Positions 1 through 7,330 of a stretch of 10,227 nt of DNA are shown in pieces (position 1 is the first letter of the stretch; every line of letters begins with the position of its first letter). The position numbers and the translations under genes are program-made. This DNA is from Planctomycetaceae bacterium (GTDB lineage: Bacteria; Planctomycetota; Planctomycetia; Pirellulales; UBA1268). The stretch covers positions 1-10,227 of the forward strand of contig JABHNP010000377.1 in the NCBI GenBank assembly GCA_018694455.1, given 5' to 3'. Below the pieces are notes generated by a model. The model was not told where the DNA came from and did no database searches. It saw nothing but the letters and a program-made list of their open reading frames with translations.

Positions 1-520
1 GACCGGCATACGCCAACAACGACGCACCTACCAGACTTACCATTCTGGACCACCCACGATCAAGACCTTGCCTGCAGTACAAACAAAGCGCAATAAGAAT
101 GCCGGCAGCAACGACTCCTTCGACAAAAAGCACATTCATGCTGGCATGCTGAAGCCAGCGAACCGTAAGAAAAAAAGCTCCACACAAAAAACCTCCGAGG
201 ACTGCAACGCCTCTACCCTTCTGCCACAGTCGACTGACCACAAAGGCCATGACATACATTGCAAACGGAAAATACAATTCTCTATTTCCTGTAACGTTTG
301 CGAGTACCAACCAGACCGAACACGGGATTAGCATTCCAAGTGATTGCAACTGACTGCCACAGTACACTTCAACCAACAGAGCCGGGACCACAATACTGAT
401 CCACACGGGGCCACCCCAGAATGCCACCCCCAAAAGAAACACACCTTCCAGCAGGAGAAAGCCTGTTTTCTGAAATACTGCTGGACTAAATTTATACGTT
501 TTGTCTACCTCGGCACTCAT
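1..520 (-). CDS. Hypothetical polytopic membrane protein, 3' end beyond the window
   Basis: Reading the minus strand from the ATG at 520 gives 173 codons without a stop, running off the left edge. The product is strongly hydrophobic, with about six or seven candidate membrane segments near residues 20-36, 38-54, 60-76, 82-97, 103-121, 128-149 and 158 onward. Short charged or polar links separate them (for example RLWQKGRG at 97-104 and CRQGLDRGWSR at 149-159). The N-terminus MSAEVDKTYKFS is polar, as expected of a cytoplasmic tail. I do not recognise the family. The gene begins 53 bases after the DUF1501 stop on the same strand, so it may be the last visible member of the operon. No clear Shine-Dalgarno precedes ATG 520; an in-frame GTG at 535 is a possible alternative start. 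The opposite strand carries only short unremarkable frames. That the frame is coding is inferred from its length and membrane-like pattern. Confidence 0.62.
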   Translation of the reverse strand, partial: MSAEVDKTYKFSPAVFQKTGFLLLEGVFLLGVAFWGGPVWISIVVPALLVEVYCGSQLQSLGMLIPCSVWLVLANVTGNRELYFPFAMYVMAFVVSRLWQKGRGVAVLGGFLCGAFFLTVRWLQHASMNVLFVEGVVAAGILIALCLYCRQGLDRGWSRMVSLVGASLLAYAG

Positions 521-573
521 GCAATCAATGTACACAGAACTGCATAAACTCCCACTACATCGCAGTAACTCCG

Positions 574-1962
574 TCAGGCGATGATATCCTGAATGACCTC
601 ACCACCAAACTGAGAGAGTTGCTTATGCCGCCCCGCATGAAGATATGTCAGCTTATTGTCGTCAAGACCGAGCAGATGCAGCATTGTCACATGAACATCT
701 CGAATTGGATGGACACACTCAGATGCCTCGGCACCAAGCTCATCTGTCGCGCCGACAACACCAGGCTTTACACCTCCACCTGCAAACAACATCGTCATGG
801 CCTTGTTATTATGCCCCCGTCCTAAGGCATACACACCACCCCGCTTATTGTTGTCTGGTGTTCTCCCAAATTCACCAGTCCAGACGACAAGTGTATCTTC
901 CAGTAGACCACGCTGTTTGAGATCTCGAAGAAGCCCAGCCATGGGCTTATCAACACTCTTGATTCGAGACGTGTGCCCCTGTTTCAAGTAGTCATGACTG
1001 TCCCAGCCTCCACTGAAAATTTGTACAAACCGTACGCCATTTTCTACCAAGCGACGAGCGAGCAGACACTGCCTTCCGAAAGCATCTGTAACAGGCTCAT
1101 CAACACCATACATTTTTAGTGTCTGCGCTGACTCCGTCGAACAGTCAATAACATCTGGGATTTCTGTTTGCATCCTGAAGGCCAACTCATAGTTGGCTAT
1201 CCGTGCCTGTAGTCGTTCGTCTTCCGCAGAGAACGCCTCAAGATGTCGCCGATTGAGTTTTGTCAACTCTTCGATCATCCTTTGTTGTTGCGCATGCCCA
1301 CGATGAACTGGTGTTGCAAGGTCAAGAAGTGGAGAACCCTCCGGCCGCAACCGTGTCCCCTGATAGTACGGCGGCAGAAACCCATTGGACCAATTTGTTG
1401 AGCCACCTTGCGGCAATGCTAACTCGGTCATCACAACAAAGGCGGGCAGATTTTCATTTTCTGTACCCAAACCATAGGTCACCCACGACCCTAACGCCGG
1501 GTCACCACCAAGCCGACTACCAGTATTCATGTGAAATAACGCTTCTGGATGATTCAGTGATTCTGCCTGACACCCACGGTAGTTACAGAGCTCATTGGCA
1601 ACATACGGATCCGTCATGTACTTCCATTGATCGCACATCTCAATACCGTTGTCGCCCGCATGCTGAAAGCCGAATGGGCTCCCGACAAAGAATTTATAAC
1701 CCTTTTCCAAGCCACCTAGAAGTTGGGACTCTTCTTTGTGTCGCTGAGTAAGTACAGGCTTCGGATCAAATGTGTCCATATGACCAGGCCCCCCCTCCAT
1801 AACAAGCATGATGACTCGCTTTGCTCGCGGCGCGAACATTGGAGGTTGCAGTGCAAGCGGTGACCTTCGTGCATCTTCAGCCTGGAGAAGATTACTGAGC
1901 GCAACTGGCCCCAGACCAGCACCGAGACTCAGTAGCAAATTGCGTCGACTTGTCGAAAACAT
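574..1962 (-). CDS. DUF1501 domain-containing exported protein
   Basis: The 462-residue product matches the DUF1501 family, placed in the alkaline phosphatase/sulfatase-like superfamily and abundant in planctomycetes, where it often follows a DUF1549/DUF1553 cytochrome gene. The N-terminus has a twin-arginine-like signal: SRRNLLLS (residues 5-12), a hydrophobic stretch, then a likely cleavage region near 28-33. Family landmarks are GGPGHMDTFDPKP (57-69), GGWDSHDYLKQGH (318-330), WTGEFGRTPD (361-370) and GRGHNNKAMTMLFAGGG (381-397), followed by HPIRDVHVTMLHLLGLD (418-434). The length is normal and the frame looks intact. It lacks the CxPxR formylglycine site, so it should not act as a classical sulfatase; its biochemical role is unknown. 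The ATG at 1962 lies 11 bases after the upstream stop and has a GGTGAT ribosome-binding sequence. Residue placement is by eye. The family call is firm; any function beyond export and superfamily membership is open. Confidence 0.93.
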   Translation of the reverse strand: MFSTSRRNLLLSLGAGLGPVALSNLLQAEDARRSPLALQPPMFAPRAKRVIMLVMEGGPGHMDTFDPKPVLTQRHKEESQLLGGLEKGYKFFVGSPFGFQHAGDNGIEMCDQWKYMTDPYVANELCNYRGCQAESLNHPEALFHMNTGSRLGGDPALGSWVTYGLGTENENLPAFVVMTELALPQGGSTNWSNGFLPPYYQGTRLRPEGSPLLDLATPVHRGHAQQQRMIEELTKLNRRHLEAFSAEDERLQARIANYELAFRMQTEIPDVIDCSTESAQTLKMYGVDEPVTDAFGRQCLLARRLVENGVRFVQIFSGGWDSHDYLKQGHTSRIKSVDKPMAGLLRDLKQRGLLEDTLVVWTGEFGRTPDNNKRGGVYALGRGHNNKAMTMLFAGGGVKPGVVGATDELGAEASECVHPIRDVHVTMLHLLGLDDNKLTYLHAGRHKQLSQFGGEVIQDIIA

Positions 1963-1965
1963 AAC

Positions 1966-1971
1966 ATCACC
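1966..1971 (-). promoter_or_regulatory. Ribosome binding site for the DUF1501 gene
   Basis: On the minus strand the sequence between the cytochrome stop codon and ATG 1962 reads ATGGTGATGTT. GGTGAT matches the 3' part of the extended Shine-Dalgarno consensus and ends three bases before the ATG. It supports the chosen start and suggests ribosomes can reinitiate after the upstream gene. The ATG at 1973 in the same stretch is out of frame with this gene. Confidence 0.45.
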
Positions 1972-1973
1972 AT

Positions 1974-4943
1974 TTAGTCCACAAAAAGAAACTCATTTGT
2001 ATTCATAAGCAGCAGACACACATCTGCCAAAGCACGGCCCTCTAAGCTAAGATCCTTAACCTTTCGGTCTGCTTCATACTCTGAAAATTTTGGCAGGATC
2101 TCACAATACTCGAAAGGCAGCCCGCTAATTTCTTCCACGAGCGACCGGGTGATCTCCGTCGGATACACCGGATGCTCAAAATCCGCCACACCGTGACTCC
2201 GCACTGCGGCCTCAAAAAAAGTTTCTAACTGGCTGATCTCTGCATCAACAGCGTTTCGCGCCAGTATTTGCTGAAAAGCTTTTTGAATTACCTCGGTTGT
2301 GCTGGCAGATTTTCTCATGAGTTGATCAGCCAGCGCAACGGCTCTGCCTGTCATAAACTGACTATTCAGGAGCGTTAATGCCTGAGGTGTGACCGATGCA
2401 TCGTCTCGTAACTCACACGACTCATTCGGATTCGGCTGATTAAATAGTTCTAAGAATGGGTCCGCCAGGCCACGGCAGTGATAGGTATAAATCGTACGGC
2501 GGCTTCGGTCATCGCGACATTCTGAGGGCTGATAGGCAGGAGCCAGAGAGAACTGAATCATTCGTGGCTGCAGAGCAACCTCCATATTCATTTCTGGAAA
2601 GACTGGAATGCCACCATCACTGTGAACCAACTCACCACTGACTGCAAGGAGTGAATCCCGTATCTCCTCCGCCGTCAACCTTCTCCGACGAAAGTGTGAG
2701 AGCAACATATTTTCGGGGTCGACCACTGCAAGATTCTCTGCGCCCACCGGAACGACTGACCGCTGATACGCGTCTGAAAGAACAATCTCTCTATGAAGCG
2801 TTTTGATACTCCACCCTGACTTAAGAAAACGGCGTGAAAGATAATCAAGCAACGCAGGGTGCGTCGGCTTCCCACCTTTCGCACCAAAGTTATTTGAATT
2901 CGTAGCCAACCCACTCCCGAAATGATACTGCCAGATACGATTTACAATACTTCGTACTGTTAACGGGTTACGAGGATTTGCAATCCAGTCTGCAAGTGCC
3001 GTTCTGCGACCGCTTACGTCGTCGGTAAGAAGATGCGGGGCACCTTCTTTTCTAGCTCTCAGTGATACAGCGCTCAGAACACCCGGAAATACTTTTGCTC
3101 CCGGAGCCTCAAGACTGCCCCCAGTAAGAATAAATGAATCTATCTGTGGTTCTTCATCACGGAATACGGTGAACGCTCGAAGTTTCCTCGCATTCTGGCT
3201 TCTTTTTGGCATGCCCCGGGTACTAAACACGCTCTGTACAAGAGGCTGAAAACGTTCAAGACGGCGTTCCCAAATCCACTCATCCTGACGCCGCACTTTG
3301 AGCATTCCGGCCTCGACGTGGCTCAAGCCAACATGACGAGGTGGCTTTTTCTCATCCGGATCGCCCTTTCGTTCTTGTTCATTTTTGTAAGGAAGATCGT
3401 GTTCCTCATACCATGTTTTTGCTGCTGCTTCCTGCTTTTCAACAAGCTGGTTCATCTCACTTCTGGCAAAGGAGAGCATTTTCCCGACAAACTTCTCCTC
3501 TGACTCAAACCGATCACGAGACTCAACATTCAAAAATGGTGCTGCACGCTCCACTGGGAAAGTTGTTGCGAATGCTGCGTACATTCCGTAGTAATCCCGA
3601 GTTGGAATAGGATCAAACTTATGATCATGACATTTGCAGCAGCGGAGAGTCTGTGAAAGGAATGTCTGGCCGGTAATGTTGACAACATCATCCAGATAAA
3701 GCTGCCTCGCCTGATCCTCATCCACCATCGCATTGTCCCACGGACCAAGTCTTAAAAAGCCAGTTGCAACAAGCAGCTCTGCCTCTTCCTGAGTATATTG
3801 ACCCTCCAATTCAATTTTTCGCAGTGTGCTAAAGAGTTCTTTCCCCTCGAGCCCCTTTTTCTCAAGCCGTTTTTTTACGGATACCTTGGCAAGCTCATCT
3901 CCTGCCAACTGTTCTTTTATAAATTCGTCGTATGGCTTATCGTTGTTGAAGCAACGAATCACGTAATCGCGATACCGCCACATATTTGATCGCTCATAGT
4001 CATTACTCATTCCAGCAGTATCAGAATACCGGGTAATGTCGAGCCAATGCCTGGCCCATCGTTCTCCATACCGCGGACTCGCCAAAAGCCGATCCACGAC
4101 ATCTTCGAATGCCTTCTTATTATCGCGGGCATATGCCTCTAAAAAAATGGCAATTTCTTTTGCTGTCGGTGGCAGGCCGTGAAGATCAAAAAATATTCTC
4201 CTAAGCAATTCCGTAGGCGATGCCTGGGGCGATGCCACAAGATTCATTTCTGCCAAACGTTTATTCACAAAAAAATCGATTGCGTCTTGTTGCTGCACAT
4301 TTCTGGGCAAGTCATCTTCCACTACCGTCAATTGCTTAAACGCCCAAAGATCTTCCTCGGCGTACGGTCGGCCTGTCCACTCCTTACTTGTACCGCCACT
4401 CGTTTTCCATCGAACCATCCCGGGATCAAGGATGGCACCCCGCGAAGCTTCACGAATCACCTGTTGTCGCTCAAGTGAGGGCCATGGGGCTCCCGCACCA
4501 ACCCATCGCTCGACCATTGCAATCTCGTTTGGTGACAGACGCTCGCTCTCCTTTGGTGGCATTTCCTGGTCCTCCCACCGAATGGCACCAAGCAGCGTGC
4601 CCTCAGATGGATCACCTGGTACAACTGCGATATCACCTGACTCACCCCCACATAACAAAGCTTTTCGAGAAGTCATCAAATACTCCCCTCGCAACTCATC
4701 ACCTTCACCGTGACATCCGAAACACTTGTTCCTGAGCAACGGTAGCACTTCAAGAGTGAAAAGCTCCTCCGGGCTACGCTCCACGGATGGCGGCACCACC
4801 TCACCAGCAACAACGCTGCTTCGCCCCTCAATCGACGCGAAAACACAGACGACCATCAGGCTCATAATGACGCAGCATCCAAACACGGAGCATGTGCGAT
4901 GGAATCGACTTTTTCCATTTGATACTGAAACAATCATCTTCAT
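1974..4943 (-). CDS. PSCyt1-DUF1549-DUF1553 c-type cytochrome protein
   Basis: The 989-residue product has the full planctomycete cytochrome architecture. After an N-terminal hydrophobic export segment (about residues 17-37) comes the PSCyt1 domain with heme motif CFGCH (74-78), the GGESG/VVPGDP region (99-112) and the MPP heme-ligand region (128-130). DUF1549 (PSCyt2) spans roughly 215-460, with LLRRIFFDLHGLPPT (246-260), RYGERWARHWLD (291-302) and CCKCHDHKFDPI (435-446), which holds a second CxxCH. A charged linker with coiled-coil potential (about 475-570) leads to DUF1553 (about 645-980), marked by RSIVNRIWQYHFGSGL (664-679), FRRRRLTAEEIRDSLL (751-766) and DASVTPQALTLLNSQFM (848-864). The length is typical and the gene looks intact. 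These proteins are exported and commonly paired with DUF1501 proteins, as here. A role in redox-linked polymer breakdown is often suggested but I treat it as inference. The ATG at 4943 overlaps the upstream stop. GGAG lies only one base before it, too close for a standard site, which favours coupled translation. Confidence 0.95.
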   Translation of the reverse strand: MKMIVSVSNGKSRFHRTCSVFGCCVIMSLMVVCVFASIEGRSSVVAGEVVPPSVERSPEELFTLEVLPLLRNKCFGCHGEGDELRGEYLMTSRKALLCGGESGDIAVVPGDPSEGTLLGAIRWEDQEMPPKESERLSPNEIAMVERWVGAGAPWPSLERQQVIREASRGAILDPGMVRWKTSGGTSKEWTGRPYAEEDLWAFKQLTVVEDDLPRNVQQQDAIDFFVNKRLAEMNLVASPQASPTELLRRIFFDLHGLPPTAKEIAIFLEAYARDNKKAFEDVVDRLLASPRYGERWARHWLDITRYSDTAGMSNDYERSNMWRYRDYVIRCFNNDKPYDEFIKEQLAGDELAKVSVKKRLEKKGLEGKELFSTLRKIELEGQYTQEEAELLVATGFLRLGPWDNAMVDEDQARQLYLDDVVNITGQTFLSQTLRCCKCHDHKFDPIPTRDYYGMYAAFATTFPVERAAPFLNVESRDRFESEEKFVGKMLSFARSEMNQLVEKQEAAAKTWYEEHDLPYKNEQERKGDPDEKKPPRHVGLSHVEAGMLKVRRQDEWIWERRLERFQPLVQSVFSTRGMPKRSQNARKLRAFTVFRDEEPQIDSFILTGGSLEAPGAKVFPGVLSAVSLRARKEGAPHLLTDDVSGRRTALADWIANPRNPLTVRSIVNRIWQYHFGSGLATNSNNFGAKGGKPTHPALLDYLSRRFLKSGWSIKTLHREIVLSDAYQRSVVPVGAENLAVVDPENMLLSHFRRRRLTAEEIRDSLLAVSGELVHSDGGIPVFPEMNMEVALQPRMIQFSLAPAYQPSECRDDRSRRTIYTYHCRGLADPFLELFNQPNPNESCELRDDASVTPQALTLLNSQFMTGRAVALADQLMRKSASTTEVIQKAFQQILARNAVDAEISQLETFFEAAVRSHGVADFEHPVYPTEITRSLVEEISGLPFEYCEILPKFSEYEADRKVKDLSLEGRALADVCLLLMNTNEFLFVD
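4940..4943 (-). other. ATGA stop/start overlap coupling the FecR-LamG and cytochrome genes
   Basis: On the minus strand the four bases read ATGA: ATG (4943-4941) starts the cytochrome protein and TGA (4942-4940) ends the FecR-LamG protein. This is a standard arrangement for translational coupling and is strong evidence that the two genes share a transcript. Confidence 0.85.
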
Positions 4944-6610
4944 TCTCCAACACTACTTTCCGCATAAAGCCTTGCAACATCACTCGCTGTCAAAGCACCA
5001 TCAAAAATCAGAAACTCGTCTATTGCACCGTTAAGATTCCTACATGTGAACTCTTCATCTGTTCGGTACATTGGGTCTGCCCAATTCGCAATCGAAGCGG
5101 AACCAATATGGACCAACGGAACCGTTGCATGCTCCGGTATCGCCTCCATGCTGACCTGCTTTCCATTAAGGTAATGAGCGACCTCACCTCTTCTGCGGTC
5201 GTATGTCACCGCAAGCATGTTCCACTCTCCACTCATCTCATCTCGCCATATATCTGGTGAATAAAACACAGTTTGGCGCCAACTTGTGCCCTTTCGGTGC
5301 GGATGTTTCACTGAGAAGAAAATCCTGCCATCCTTTTGAATCTGCCAATGAGGCTTACCCTCATCATGCCCGTCAGTTAAGAAAAGTGAATTGAACAAAT
5401 TACTTAAGCTATTAATTCTTACCCAGCAGACCATTGAAAGATTGTCCATCTCATCCGGCATTGCAACTCGGGCTCGACTCCCATACCTCGTATAGTCATA
5501 TGCTTGACCCGCATGCCCCCAACGGTTGGCACAAACCGCCGCTCCAACAACTGCTGCGGTTGACGCCTGCGAGGTACCACGAACAAGGTTATCAAGTGTC
5601 CGACTCTGACTGTCACCAGAACATCGATAACACGCTACAAGCCGATCATCACGCAACCACTCTTGCAATGCCACACCCCATGCCTCTTCGCGCGAGGAGA
5701 TCTTGTCCTGAACGGCACGAGCTACTGCAAAAGAACTCGCCACGCGAACCGGCACTTCGAGTTTTTCAGGCTGGACGACTGCTTGACGAACTCTTAATGA
5801 CTCGCCTTGACTAAATCGAAGTTCTGGCTCCTCAGCCCGCAGAAGACCAATCTCTCCCTCTAAGACGGTGAAGTCAGTGGTACCTCCGTCTACATGCACA
5901 CTAAATTCTGTGCCATAGTCAATAATTTCTCCCGCGGCCGTCACAACCTGAAAGCCGTGAGCAGCATCAGGAACATACGCTCGAACCGTCCCCTTATTCA
6001 GCTTTACAGCCATTGGAGAATCAATGGTGAATTCAGTTTCACCCTCAATGACTAATTGCACACCACTAAATAATTCCAGGTGCATGACACCCGACTGAAC
6101 ATGGTGTTTGCCCCGCGGCAGCACAGCACCAGACAACACAATCGGACTATCCCAAAGAACATCTGCTTGACTCACTACAACTGCTACCCCAACTACCGGC
6201 ACGTCAGTTACCAGTAGGCCAGACTCGGGTGTAAGGTATTTCTGATCTGAACTCCGACGCGAACTCAGTACAACGCACACCAAAGCAATCAAAACCGTCG
6301 AAAACAGTGCCGCCTGTAGCATTCTTCCTGACACACGACGACCACTCCGGATTGTTCTGTGCCCATCGGCGAGTTGGTCATCTTCAGCAGCCTCGACAAT
6401 CGGTGACGACCCAAGGGAGCCTGCCCTAATTGCACGTTCCAGCGAATCTTCAAAGCCTACTCGATCGAGATATGTCCTCCTGTGTTTTTCACTATCTATC
6501 AACAGCGTTTCGAGCTTCTGCACATCACGTGTACTTGCACGTCCATCGAGGGCACTCGTTGCAAGTTCTTCCAACTCATTCTCAGGCGTATCACTTTGTT
6601 GCTCTGTCAT
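4940..6610 (-). CDS. FecR-LamG membrane protein, candidate regulator of the neighbouring ECF sigma factor
   Basis: The 556-residue product has four parts. Residues 1-95 are polar and predicted cytoplasmic, with an anti-sigma-like segment ELATSALDGRAS...VQKLETLLIDS (about 15-40) and a following helix HRRTYLDRVGFEDSLERAI (43-61). One membrane span follows at about 97-116. A FecR-type domain lies at about 140-275, with VQSGVMHLELFSGVQLVIEG (171-190), IDSPMAVKLNKGTVRAYVPD (196-215), YGTEFSV (232-238) and VLEGEIGLL (249-257). A LamG/concanavalin-like jellyroll lies at about 322-552, with DNLSMVCWVRINS (389-401), WNMLAVTYD (463-471), YLNGKQV (480-486) and LNGAIDEFLIFDGAL (526-540). FecR proteins transmit signals across the inner membrane to ECF sigma factors, and LamG folds often bind carbohydrate. 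The gene lies 65 bases after the sigma factor and overlaps the cytochrome start. I infer that it senses an extracytoplasmic ligand and controls the sigma factor; ligand and direction of control are not visible. A weak GGGG sequence (6616-6619) lies five bases before ATG 6610. Confidence 0.88.
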   Translation of the reverse strand: MTEQQSDTPENELEELATSALDGRASTRDVQKLETLLIDSEKHRRTYLDRVGFEDSLERAIRAGSLGSSPIVEAAEDDQLADGHRTIRSGRRVSGRMLQAALFSTVLIALVCVVLSSRRSSDQKYLTPESGLLVTDVPVVGVAVVVSQADVLWDSPIVLSGAVLPRGKHHVQSGVMHLELFSGVQLVIEGETEFTIDSPMAVKLNKGTVRAYVPDAAHGFQVVTAAGEIIDYGTEFSVHVDGGTTDFTVLEGEIGLLRAEEPELRFSQGESLRVRQAVVQPEKLEVPVRVASSFAVARAVQDKISSREEAWGVALQEWLRDDRLVACYRCSGDSQSRTLDNLVRGTSQASTAAVVGAAVCANRWGHAGQAYDYTRYGSRARVAMPDEMDNLSMVCWVRINSLSNLFNSLFLTDGHDEGKPHWQIQKDGRIFFSVKHPHRKGTSWRQTVFYSPDIWRDEMSGEWNMLAVTYDRRRGEVAHYLNGKQVSMEAIPEHATVPLVHIGSASIANWADPMYRTDEEFTCRNLNGAIDEFLIFDGALTASDVARLYAESSVGE

Positions 6611-6673
6611 TCTTGCCCCATTTTCATTTGTCTACTTGGCGTTCAAGAGGCTTCTCAACCTTGCTCATTCATG

Positions 6674-6695
6674 ATTCATTTTTGATTCATTTTTG
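6674..6695. repeat. Perfect 11-base tandem duplication at the end of the sigma factor gene
   Basis: ATTCATTTTTG occurs twice head to tail, at 6674-6684 and 6685-6695. On the coding (minus) strand this is CAAAAATGAAT twice, covering the last codons and the stop of the sigma factor. With a single copy the frame would read through AAA ATG AAT CAT GAA and stop at the next TGA, so the duplication changes only the last two residues (QK rather than HE). Confidence 0.9.
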
Positions 6696-7179
6696 CTTCG
6701 ACACATGCCTTGAGAGCTTTTCGAAGCCGATGTAACGACACTCGTACACCGGCCTCCGACCGCCCAGCTTCCTCAGCAAATGCTCGAAGCGTGTTCTTTC
6801 CAGAATATCGATTCTCCAACAGCACACGATCTTCCTCACGCAGAGCTTGAAGGCAGCCCCGAAGCGCCTTGGCTGTTTCGTCACTGTCATCAGCATCCTC
6901 TGTCACAAAGAGCATCTCTTCAGCCTGTTCCGAGAGCACGGTCTCTTTCCTTCGAATCTTATCCCGCCTGTGAGCGAGAATTTCATACCGCACAATCGTA
7001 TTGATCCACTTTCGGAAATCTGTCCCGTGCACAAACGTGTTTCGCTTCTCCCACGCAACAAGATTCGAACGTTGAAGAATGTCTCCTGTTGCCGCACCGC
7101 AGAAAACAACCGCGCGAATAATACGTCGCAGACGCTCTTGTTCAGAACTCAAAAGTTCAGCGAAGTCATCGTCTGTCAT
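6676..7179 (-). CDS. ECF RNA polymerase sigma factor, Rhodopirellula/Verrucomicrobium type
   Basis: The 167-residue product has the layout of an ECF sigma factor. Region 2 covers about residues 4-77: FAELLSSEQERLRRIIRAVV (6-25), DILQRSNLVAWEKRNTF (33-49) and TDFRKWINTIVRYEILAHRR (53-72), the segments for core-polymerase and -10 contact. An acidic linker (95-101) leads to region 4 (about 105-160) with LREEDRVLLENRYS (113-126) and a helix-turn-helix ending GVRVSLHRLRKALKACV (144-160). The pattern LVxWxKRxxF...GTDFRKW...RYEILAHRR resembles the TIGR02989 group. I chose ATG 7179, where family similarity begins and a short GGAAG sequence precedes. The in-frame ATG at 7248 would add 23 residues of Arg-rich, Cys-containing sequence unlike this family and would translate through a GC palindrome. 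It probably directs transcription of the downstream operon, with the adjacent FecR-LamG protein as likely partner. No separate small anti-sigma gene is adjacent. Confidence 0.92.
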   Translation of the reverse strand: MTDDDFAELLSSEQERLRRIIRAVVFCGAATGDILQRSNLVAWEKRNTFVHGTDFRKWINTIVRYEILAHRRDKIRRKETVLSEQAEEMLFVTEDADDSDETAKALRGCLQALREEDRVLLENRYSGKNTLRAFAEEAGRSEAGVRVSLHRLRKALKACVEAKMNQK

Positions 7180-7330
7180 GTGCTTCCGAAACCTTCTTCT
7201 ACGTGAGTAGACTCCGCAACTGGAACAAACGTTAACGGCCGCGGCCAAAAACTACAGGAAAATACGTTTCGTAGCATAAAAGTCCCATCAACGGCACCAT
7301 CCGCCCTACCGATTCGTACTGTTTCCACTA
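7180..7330 (-). promoter_or_regulatory. Intergenic leader upstream of the sigma factor
   Basis: These 151 bases separate the sulfatase 1 stop from the sigma factor start and form the longest gap on the minus strand, so they are the likeliest site for a promoter of the sigma-FecR-cytochrome operon. I see no convincing sigma-70 -35/-10 pair and no hairpin followed by a T-run, so whether transcription from sulfatase 1 continues into the sigma gene is unresolved. A GC-only palindrome lies inside (7237-7246). Confidence 0.4.
7237..7246. promoter_or_regulatory. Perfect 10-base palindrome, possible operator
   Basis: GGCCGCGGCC is its own reverse complement and lies 57 bases upstream of the chosen sigma factor start, next to GTTAAC (7231-7236), also palindromic. 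With no loop it cannot form a useful RNA hairpin, so a DNA-binding site is the more natural reading if it means anything. Chance occurrence is quite possible. Confidence 0.3.

Noticed and set aside
68..547. Two plus-strand frames of 87 and 67 codons
   Set aside because: Polar, low-complexity translations without recognisable motifs; they lie opposite a long hydrophobic minus-strand frame that continues the operon.
1260..1751. Plus-strand frame of 163 codons inside the DUF1501 gene
   Set aside because: Antisense to a strongly conserved family protein whose motifs account for the sequence; no domain, signal or ribosome binding site seen.
4892..5814. Plus-strand frames of 122 and 126 codons under the LamG region
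   Set aside because: Antisense shadows of the FecR-LamG gene, with no coherent protein features.
7237..7246. GGCCGCGGCC as a terminator hairpin for sulfatase 1
   Set aside because: A loopless palindrome leaves only about three stem pairs once a loop is allowed, and no downstream T-run follows in the transcribed direction.
7298..7326. ECF-like promoter on the minus strand: GGAAAC, 17 bases, CGGATG
   Set aside because: The -35 resembles GGAAC but the -10 is not a good ECF match, and the motif nearly abuts the sulfatase 1 stop; one chance match is not enough to annotate it.
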